The notes beneath the pieces were generated by a model that was not told where the DNA came from, did not search any database, and saw only the letters and a program-made list of their open reading frames with translations. A DNA stretch of 6,321 nucleotides, taken from contig CANJEF010000081.1 in the NCBI GenBank assembly GCA_947472965.1, positions 1-6,321 of the forward strand, written 5' to 3'. Both the position numbers and the translations under genes were made by a program. Below are positions 1 to 5,431 of this stretch, one piece after another. The first letter of the stretch is position 1. Each line of letters starts with the position of its first letter. This DNA is from Sphingobacteriales bacterium (GTDB lineage Bacteria > Bacteroidota > Bacteroidia > Chitinophagales > Chitinophagaceae).

Positions 1-4
1 ATCC

Positions 5-36
5 CCATTCTCGTCTCCCGGAGGGGACGAGGATGG
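5..36. repeat. Extragenic hairpin, 14-bp stem with CGGA loop
   Basis: Positions 5-18 pair with 23-36 around the four-base loop CGGA (19-22). Twelve pairs are Watson-Crick and two are T-G (9 with 32, 16 with 25). The two wobble pairs would be A-C mismatches in a minus-strand transcript, so the fold is better as plus-strand RNA. The stem is much richer in GC than the coding DNA downstream. No T-tract follows on either side, so it does not look like a terminator. It resembles the short GC-rich extragenic palindromes scattered through many Bacteroidota genomes; that resemblance is from memory and was not searched. Confidence 0.6.
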
Positions 37-58
37 ATTCACATTCACGTTATCATCC

Positions 59-78
59 CCGTCCGCTTCGCGAGACGG
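59..78. repeat. Second small GC-rich hairpin
   Basis: CCGTC (59-63) pairs with GACGG (74-78), and CGC (64-66) pairs with GCG (70-72). Between them are a TTC loop and one bulged A at 73. Together with the hairpin at 5-36 and the direct repeats at 72-130 it makes this end of the window a repetitive non-coding element. I see no reading frame of any plausible gene here. Confidence 0.5.
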
Positions 79-130
79 TGGTGCGGAGAAAGAGAGACGG
101 TGATGGGGAGAGACGAGAGATGGTGATGGG
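72..130. repeat. Degenerate direct repeats, unit about 18-22 bp
   Basis: The 18-bp stretch at 72-89 recurs at 94-111 with 16 of 18 bases identical (consensus GAGACGGTGRTGSGGAGA), a period of 22 bp. A third, more diverged copy follows at 110-130, carrying an insertion and ending in the same GGTGATGGG that occurs at 99-107 (second copy 122-130). The tract is purine-rich on the plus strand and stops just before the A-run of the terminator. It may be the edge of a longer repeat lying outside the window. Confidence 0.55.
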
Positions 131-133
131 AAT

Positions 134-168
134 AAAAAAACCGCCTCAGAATTTTATTCCTGAGACGG
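134..168 (-). terminator. Intrinsic terminator of the minus-strand gene series
   Basis: CCGCCTCAG (141-149) and CTGAGACGG (160-168) form a 9-bp stem. Its one imperfect pair is G-U in the minus-strand RNA but C-A in the plus-strand RNA. An inner AAT/ATT can add three pairs past a bulged G. On the minus strand the stem is followed directly by seven T residues (complement of 134-140), the classic rho-independent arrangement. It lies 66 bp beyond the stop codon of the oxidoreductase gene. On the plus strand the following tract (CCTTTAATTTTT) is weaker, so some bidirectional activity is possible. Confidence 0.88.
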
Positions 169-233
169 CCTTTAATTTTTGTTAATTGAATATTATTAAA
201 TCTGTTTCGAAGATGATATTCCAAGATTCAATC

Positions 234-1667
234 TCACAACCCCAACTTCCATCCTTCCCTATACTCACGCTTTACATACTGGTTGGCTGGTTCAAAGTTT
301 GTGATCTGCATTTTCTTGGCATCCCAAAGTAACTTCTTCCTTCCGAGATACTTATCTTCCCATCCTTTGAGGTTTGGATTTTTCATCATCCAACTTCTGA
401 TAGCGAGATTTCCAATTAGAATACTTTCTGTAAACGGACCAGAAAATTCAAAAGGAGAACTTGTCTTGCCTTTACCAAATCCAGCGATACAAGCATTCAC
501 CCATTGCAAATAATGCCCTTCTGGTACCCTTTTCAATGTTTCAGCAGGTAGCGTTGTTTCTTTCATCAACTTCGTTGGCAACAACCTTGGGTTAGCTCCG
601 TAGCAATCAGCTAACAACTTACCTTTTGTTCCAATAAACAGCACTCCACCATCCCAGTTGCCAAAGGCTTCTTCAGGCAAAAGTTCATCAGGACGTTCTG
701 GCAACAAACCACCATCATGCCAAGAAACTTTTATCTCACCAGACTTACCATCGGTTCTTGGATAAGAAAGATGAATTATAGTAGAAGGAGGACAGCTATC
801 TGGATTAGCAGTATCATCCCACATCCCTTGCCAAATGGAAGCAACAGAACATTCTACCGATGAAGGATAAAGAATAGGAAGGCAACGGAATACCGGATCC
901 ATGATATGACAAGCCATATCACCTAAAGCCCCTGTTCCAAATGCCCACCAACCTCTCCAGTTGAATGGAAGATAGGCAGGATTGAAGTCGATCATTTTAG
1001 CAGGTCCAATCCAGAGATCCCAATTCAATTCTTTTGGAATATCAAATTTTCCTGATGGAGTGGGAATACCTTGTGGCCAAACAGGTCTGTTTGTCCAACA
1101 CTTTACTTCTGTTACATCACCAATTAAACCTGATGCTACTAACTCCTGCGTTCTTCTAACACCATCGCCAGATCCACCTTGATTTCCCATTTGCGTAACT
1201 ACGTTGTATTTTTTGGCAGCTTCGGTTAGAATCCTTGCCTCATAAATATCGTGGGTCAGTGGCTTTTGTGTATACACATGTTTGCCAAGTTGCATGGCAG
1301 CTATTGTTGCAACAGCATGTGTGTTATCAGGAGTTGAAATTGAGCAAGCATCAATATTTTTATGCTCCTTATCAAGCATTTCCCTGAAGTCTTTGTAATA
1401 CTTTGCATTCGGATGAAGTCCACGTGTTTTGGCTGACGAACGGTCGTCAACATCACATAAGGCTACAATCTCCACATTAGGGCTCTTGGAAAATTCAGCG
1501 AGATCGCTTTCTCCTTTGCCTCCTGCACCGATACCAGCTATGCGAAGCTTATCACTTGGCGCAACATGACCTTTTCCCAATACATGACGGGGAACGATGG
1601 TGAAGGCGGCCAAGCCCATTGCACCACTTTGAATAAATTTTCTACGCGGATAGTTTTTAGATGACAT
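234..1667 (-). CDS. Tat-exported Gfo/Idh/MocA family oxidoreductase
   Basis: This 477-residue protein is a dinucleotide-dependent sugar or polyol oxidoreductase of the Gfo/Idh/MocA family. The N-terminus carries a twin-arginine signal (PRRKFIQSG, residues 7-15) and then a hydrophobic stretch to about residue 30, so the enzyme probably acts in the periplasm with a pre-bound cofactor, as glucose-fructose oxidoreductase does. The Rossmann glycine motif is IAGIGAGGKG (43-52). The usual EKP catalytic segment reads QKPLTHD (134-140), with Lys135 the expected catalytic lysine. The C-terminal domain shows GTGALGDMACHIMD (244-257), whose His254 and Asp257 are likely active-site residues. ATG at 1667 is chosen because it places the Tat motif correctly; no clear Shine-Dalgarno precedes it. 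The gene starts 36 bp after the small dehydrogenase subunit and is the last before the terminator, which suggests shared transcription and related chemistry. The substrate is unknown; the family call is secure. Confidence 0.93.
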   Translation of the reverse strand: MSSKNYPRRKFIQSGAMGLAAFTIVPRHVLGKGHVAPSDKLRIAGIGAGGKGESDLAEFSKSPNVEIVALCDVDDRSSAKTRGLHPNAKYYKDFREMLDKEHKNIDACSISTPDNTHAVATIAAMQLGKHVYTQKPLTHDIYEARILTEAAKKYNVVTQMGNQGGSGDGVRRTQELVASGLIGDVTEVKCWTNRPVWPQGIPTPSGKFDIPKELNWDLWIGPAKMIDFNPAYLPFNWRGWWAFGTGALGDMACHIMDPVFRCLPILYPSSVECSVASIWQGMWDDTANPDSCPPSTIIHLSYPRTDGKSGEIKVSWHDGGLLPERPDELLPEEAFGNWDGGVLFIGTKGKLLADCYGANPRLLPTKLMKETTLPAETLKRVPEGHYLQWVNACIAGFGKGKTSSPFEFSGPFTESILIGNLAIRSWMMKNPNLKGWEDKYLGRKKLLWDAKKMQITNFEPANQYVKREYREGWKLGL

Positions 1668-1703
1668 AGTAAATCGTTGATTGGTGAGTATATAATAAAA
1701 TGA

Positions 1704-2366
1704 TTAGGTGTATTTAACGCATTCCTTATTTTCCTTTTCTGTGTATGCAACATTGTATTGCTTGAGCACATCATCCGGTACACCATTCCATTGGTTCGGT
1801 CTGTTTCCAACATATCCAAGGTCTTCCCCACCCATTTGGGTAGTATAAAAACCAGTGATGGTAAGGTCACGCATCTTGTTGAAAAAAGCAACACCTTGTG
1901 CAACTTCTTTCTTGGCCTTCTTTGGATAAGCTATCTCATCAACTATGGAAATTCGTTGTTCTGGGGTACAATCCCTGAACGACTTGTTGTATTTCTTGAA
2001 TGTATGGATATCAAGCCACCTAAGTCCACCTCTCATAGGAGTCTGGTGATCAGGCATATCTTTTACAATGAATTCTATAAAGTCAGGAACCTTGGCATCT
2101 GAAGCGCTGCCGCTAACTTCATCCTTGGGAACAATGATATCGGCAAGGATGGTAATTGTAGCCATTTCATGTTCTGTAAAAAAAGTTTCAGACACCACTT
2201 TTTCATACTGCTGCAATTCCTCAGGCTGGCGATCAAGCGTGAACCCATCCGCAACTGATTTGTTTGCAGCTTCCTTTTTAGCATCTCCTGGTTTACATCC
2301 ATCCAACAAGGCGACTCCACCAAGGGTGCCGAGTGCAAGTGCTTTGAGTGATTTTCTTCTGTCCAT
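1704..2366 (-). CDS. Gluconate 2-dehydrogenase subunit 3 family protein (small subunit)
   Basis: This 220-residue protein is the small partner of a GMC-type membrane-associated dehydrogenase. In characterised relatives (gluconate, sorbitol, FAD-glucose and glucose-3-dehydrogenases) this subunit has no redox centre; it helps fold the large subunit and brings it through the Tat pathway. Residues 2-7 (DRRKSLK region) form a twin-arginine motif with Ser where Phe is usual. A hydrophobic run and LLDGC follow, with Cys24 a plausible lipoprotein cysteine, although Asp at -2 is atypical. The family signature is visible in FFTEHEMATITILADIIVP (62-80) and the following VPDFIEFIV segment, and in the C-terminal FFNKMRDLTITGFY part (161-174). 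The low-complexity Lys/Ala stretch after Cys24 looks like a lipoprotein linker. It lies directly after the GMC gene, which supports a heterodimer. Membrane anchoring by lipid is an inference. Confidence 0.9.
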   Translation of the reverse strand: MDRRKSLKALALGTLGGVALLDGCKPGDAKKEAANKSVADGFTLDRQPEELQQYEKVVSETFFTEHEMATITILADIIVPKDEVSGSASDAKVPDFIEFIVKDMPDHQTPMRGGLRWLDIHTFKKYNKSFRDCTPEQRISIVDEIAYPKKAKKEVAQGVAFFNKMRDLTITGFYTTQMGGEDLGYVGNRPNQWNGVPDDVLKQYNVAYTEKENKECVKYT

Positions 2367-2374
2367 TTTCGTAT

Positions 2375-2448
2375 GTTTAGGCGTTTAATTGTTGAGTGGT
2401 TTAGACATATTTGATATTTTCAACATCTAAACAGCTCAACGACTCAAC
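2375..2448. repeat. Facing arrays of 8-bp units between the dehydrogenase subunit genes
   Basis: On the plus strand four 8-bp units run in tandem (GTTTAGGC, GTTTAATT, GTTGAGTG, GTTTAGAC; 2375-2406). After a 10-bp AT-rich centre (2407-2416) come four units in the opposite orientation (TTTTCAAC, ATCTAAAC, AGCTCAAC, GACTCAAC; 2417-2448). All eight fit GTTKARNN or its complement. The two 32-bp arms can fold on each other. In a shifted register a perfect 9-bp pair forms (2389-2397 with 2442-2450), plus an inner 6-bp pair (2400-2405 with 2426-2431). No T-tract follows on either strand, so this is not a normal terminator. It begins 8 bp after the GMC stop codon and ends 8 bp before the small-subunit start. 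Confidence 0.75.
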
Positions 2449-2456
2449 AATGTGTT

Positions 2457-4193
2457 TTAAATATTCCTTTTTTTCATTTCATCCATCAAATACTCTGATG
2501 CCCTCATGGAGAGTGCCAGGATTGTCCAGGTTATATTCTTATCAGCCTGTGAAACAAATGCACCACCATCCACTACAAAGAGGTTTTTGCAATCATGTGC
2601 TTGATTGTGTTTATTCAGTGCAGAAGTTTTAGGATCATTTCCCATGCGGGTTGTACCGGCTTCGTGTATGATTTTTCCTGGCGTTTCCAAACCATAGTTG
2701 TTTGCTGCTCCATCATCACCCCATGTAATAACAGCGCCCATTTCATGCATGATTTCCTTAAAGGTTTCCTTCATGTGTTTGGCCTGCTTAATCTCATGTT
2801 CAGTGTATTTGACATTGAACTTCAATACGGGAATTCCGTATTTGTCAACTACACTTGAATCGATTTCACAGAAATTGCTTTCCAAGGGAATTGCTTCACC
2901 CCTTCCTGCCATTCCCACACCTGCACCATAGAAGAAGCGAACATCTTCTTTGAGTGATTTGCCATATCCGCCTTCTTCCTTTTGAACTCCATTAACAGGG
3001 TATTGACCATTCATTCCTTGCATACCCATTCCGAATCCGTATGCAGGTTGTCCCATTCCACCCCAATACTCAATATGATACCCTCTTGGGAAATCAAGTT
3101 TTTTATTATCGCCCCACCATGGAGAATATACGTGCATTCCGCCAACGCCATCTTCATTGTAGCGTTTCCTTCCAAATAATTGTGGCAGAACACCTCCCAT
3201 AGCAGCACCTGTTGAATCATGAAGGTATTTACCTACCACCCCGCTATTGTTTGCCAATCCGTCCGGGAACCTCGTAGATTTTGAATTCAGCAACAACCTG
3301 GATGATTCGCAGGCACTTGCCGCAAGAATGACGGTCCTTCCCTTCACTTCATACTCCATCAGGTCAAACTTATTTACATAAGATATCCCAGTTGCAAGTC
3401 CTTCACTGTTCGTCAATACTTCCCTTGCCATGGCGCCGGTAATCATATCAACATTACCTGTTTTTAGTGCAGGCTTTACCAAAACCGAGGATGAAGAAAA
3501 ATCTCCATACACAGTACATCCTCTGTTACATTGTGAACAGTAAAAACATTGTCCCCTTTCGTCATTGATTTTTTGAGTGAGAATCGACAAGCGTGAAGGG
3601 ATTACAGGAACACCAGACTTAGAAGCTGCATTCTTAATAAAAATTTCATGCAACCTGGGTTTTGGAGGAGGCAGAAAAAATCCATCAGGATCATTTTCCA
3701 AGCCTTCATTAGAACCAAATACACCGATCAATTTATCTATCCTATCGTAATAAGGTTTTACATCTTCGTAACCAATTGGCCAATCGTCGCCCAACCCATC
3801 GATACTTTTTCTTTTGAAATCCTTTGGTCCGAAACGCAAGGAAATCCTTCCCCAGTGATTGGTTCTTCCACCAACCATGCGCGCTCTCCACCAATCCCAT
3901 TGGGTACCTTCAGCTTTGGTATATGGCTCGCCATCGATATCCCATCCCCAATAACTTGCATCGAAATCACCAAAGGGTCTGAAATGTGTACTGGCTCCGC
4001 GGCGTGGTGAATCCCACGGATTTTTTAATTGGGTAACATTCTTTGCAGGATCGTAATCAGCACCTGCTTCAAGCAGACATACTTTTAATCCTTGGTTGGC
4101 GAGCATGTATGCGGCCATACCGCCACCAGCTCCAGATCCAACGATTACAACATCATATTCCTTTGATTGCTTTTTGATTTCAAAATCCAGCAT
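2457..4193 (-). CDS. GMC family FAD-dependent dehydrogenase, large subunit
   Basis: This 578-residue flavoprotein should oxidise a hydroxyl group of a sugar or polyol. The N-terminal FAD-binding fold has VGSGAGGG (18-25) and the acidic LLEAGAD segment (40-46); a second flavin contact is MVGGRTNHWG (106-115). The C-terminal GMC domain carries HEAGTTRMG (510-518), with His510 the probable catalytic base, and Asn553 in KNITWT replaces the familiar NPT. Cys216, 219, 222 and 226 (CFYCSQCNRGC) match in position the cysteines that hold a 3Fe-4S cluster in bacterial FAD-glucose dehydrogenases, though the spacing (x2, x2, x3) differs. A Gly/Met-rich stretch spans residues 376-402. There is no signal peptide, so export probably depends on the Tat signal of the next gene's product. 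ATG at 4193 sits just before the flavin fold; upstream is only an A-rich tract. The 104-bp spacer before it (4194-4297) has no terminator or convincing promoter that I can see. Confidence 0.93.
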   Translation of the reverse strand: MLDFEIKKQSKEYDVVIVGSGAGGGMAAYMLANQGLKVCLLEAGADYDPAKNVTQLKNPWDSPRRGASTHFRPFGDFDASYWGWDIDGEPYTKAEGTQWDWWRARMVGGRTNHWGRISLRFGPKDFKRKSIDGLGDDWPIGYEDVKPYYDRIDKLIGVFGSNEGLENDPDGFFLPPPKPRLHEIFIKNAASKSGVPVIPSRLSILTQKINDERGQCFYCSQCNRGCTVYGDFSSSSVLVKPALKTGNVDMITGAMAREVLTNSEGLATGISYVNKFDLMEYEVKGRTVILAASACESSRLLLNSKSTRFPDGLANNSGVVGKYLHDSTGAAMGGVLPQLFGRKRYNEDGVGGMHVYSPWWGDNKKLDFPRGYHIEYWGGMGQPAYGFGMGMQGMNGQYPVNGVQKEEGGYGKSLKEDVRFFYGAGVGMAGRGEAIPLESNFCEIDSSVVDKYGIPVLKFNVKYTEHEIKQAKHMKETFKEIMHEMGAVITWGDDGAANNYGLETPGKIIHEAGTTRMGNDPKTSALNKHNQAHDCKNLFVVDGGAFVSQADKNITWTILALSMRASEYLMDEMKKRNI

Positions 4194-4297
4194 GATTATT
4201 CTTTTACTTCTGTTTTCAATGAATAGGTAAATTAAGTAATAAATCGATTCGGAATGATTTTTGTCTAAGCCTTTTTATAAACAAACTAACCAAGTTG

Positions 4298-5353
4298 CTA
4301 CGTGCGACTTTTAATGAAGTCGAGTACCATTATTGAAACGAGATTTCCGATCTGAGAAGAGTCGGCCGTGAGGTTAAAAGCATTTCCCTCACATAGGTGA
4401 AAGCTTGCTATATTGGGATAGTTACCTGAAAAACGGATAAACTGCCGTGCCTCGCGTATGGAAACACCAGAGGTGTTTTTACCTCCAGAAGAAGATTCAC
4501 TGATCACATCAAGATCCAACTCCAAGGCTATAGGCCCTTCCTCAACAAAAGAAAAAGATTGTGCAATGGCTTGTAAAAAATTCAGCTTCTCTTCAACAAA
4601 AATCTGTTCATACGTGAAATAAAGATTTTTGACATTGCTATATAAGTCATCCATCATACTCTGTGGATTGATACTTTCCTGCAAGCCAACGACGGTGTAT
4701 TTATTTAGATACCCTTCTTCCATCGCATACCTAAAAGGATTTCCACTATGCCGTCCTTCAAGGATACGATATTCCGCATGTGCATCGAGGTTGATTGCAT
4801 TAATGGAAGCAGATGGTATCACATCCATCTTTTGCAATGATTTTGATGTTCCCTTGATGATGGGATAGGCGTTGTTGTGACCACCGCCTATAACGATGGG
4901 GATTTTCCCTGCCATCACAATGGCCTTCACAAGTTCTTCAACTTCTTCATCAATGATATTGGCAACGGCATGCCTGCAGGCATTTATTCTTTCTTCAGAA
5001 CTGAAAGAATGCTCGTCAATAATTTTGGAGACGGCAGTAAAATCGAAATATCCTGCAAGGATGATGTTATCCCCAAAGCAGAGATCTGTACTTTGTAAGT
5101 TGAGAAAAGATCGCACAAAATGGAACCAAGTATTCTCTGCACCCTTTGATCCATGGTTTCCCATGATGCCAATGGATTCAGGAATGCCAAAGCAAACATA
5201 TTTTGCGGGACCTTCAAATCTAACATGCAACTCTTGAACAATTTCTGTTGAGATATTTGCAACTTGAACCCTTTCACCCAACTTGGACTCATATTTTCTG
5301 AGCTTTACCTGCTCAAGCAATTCCTGTTTGGTATAATAATGAAAGTGGGTCAT
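4298..5353 (-). CDS. Formimidoylglutamase-like arginase-family hydrolase (HutG-like)
   Basis: This 351-residue protein belongs to the arginase/agmatinase/formimidoylglutamase superfamily of binuclear manganese hydrolases. Visible motifs are GGGHNNAYP (156-164; His159 a metal ligand), LDAHAEYR (189-196; Asp190 and His192 ligands), RHSGNPF (201-207; His202 equivalent to the catalytic His of arginase) and LELDLD (277-282; Asp280 and Asp282 ligands). The C-terminal FHLCEGNAF segment and overall pattern resemble Bacteroidota proteins annotated as formimidoylglutamase, which split N-formimidoyl-glutamate into glutamate and formamide in histidine breakdown. One metal-ligand position reads Glu194 instead of the usual Asp. 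ATG at 5353 is preferred: the family-like sequence begins there (HYYTKQELLEQ...) and AGAAGG abuts it. An in-frame TTG at 5425 would add 24 hydrophobic residues of no recognisable family character. No other histidine-degradation gene is in view, so agmatinase-like or other ureohydrolase activity remains possible. Confidence 0.85.
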   Translation of the reverse strand: MTHFHYYTKQELLEQVKLRKYESKLGERVQVANISTEIVQELHVRFEGPAKYVCFGIPESIGIMGNHGSKGAENTWFHFVRSFLNLQSTDLCFGDNIILAGYFDFTAVSKIIDEHSFSSEERINACRHAVANIIDEEVEELVKAIVMAGKIPIVIGGGHNNAYPIIKGTSKSLQKMDVIPSASINAINLDAHAEYRILEGRHSGNPFRYAMEEGYLNKYTVVGLQESINPQSMMDDLYSNVKNLYFTYEQIFVEEKLNFLQAIAQSFSFVEEGPIALELDLDVISESSSGGKNTSGVSIREARQFIRFSGNYPNIASFHLCEGNAFNLTADSSQIGNLVSIMVLDFIKSRT

Positions 5354-5394
5354 CCTTCTGTTAAGGTAAGAAAATTTTAAAAACGGATGCCCAA

Positions 5395-5406
5395 TTATTG
5401 CAATAA
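5395..5406. other. Perfect 12-bp palindrome TTATTGCAATAA
   Basis: This self-complementary 12-mer lies in the 78-bp spacer between the Mur ligase stop codon and the preferred start of the formimidoylglutamase-like gene, 41 bp upstream of that ATG. It could be a binding site for a dimeric regulator, but a palindrome of this size in AT-rich DNA can also arise by chance. If translation began at the upstream TTG the site would fall inside the coding region. Confidence 0.3.
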
Positions 5407-5431
5407 AAACATTTTCGCAAATCAATGAAGC

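Noticed and set aside
1538..1903. Minus-strand open frame of 121 codons spanning the small-subunit/oxidoreductase junction
   Set aside because: It overlaps the ends of two clear family proteins in another frame and has no recognisable sequence of its own.
1758..2102. Plus-strand open frame of 114 codons, and other plus-strand frames at 283-513, 2068-2388, 3648-4010 and 4896-5237
   Set aside because: They are antisense to well-supported minus-strand genes, show no domain or signal features, and read as shadows of codon structure.
2375..2448. The inverted octamer array as a rho-independent terminator
   Set aside because: The stem is AT-rich and imperfect, and no T-tract follows on either strand. 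The genes on either side encode partner subunits that should be co-transcribed.
2375..2448. The octamer array as a CRISPR or attachment site
   Set aside because: The units are only 8 bp with no spacers, the orientation inverts midway, and no integrase or cas gene is present.
4194..4297. A Bacteroidota-type promoter (TTG with TAnnTTTG) before the GMC gene
   Set aside because: I found only partial matches such as TAGTTTG, with the wrong internal spacing and no suitable upstream element, so no promoter is called.
5354..5425. N-terminal extension of the formimidoylglutamase-like protein from a TTG start at 5425
   Set aside because: It begins with TTG just after the upstream stop codon, and its 24 residues are hydrophobic with no family resemblance. 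The ATG at 5353 begins directly before the recognisable family sequence.
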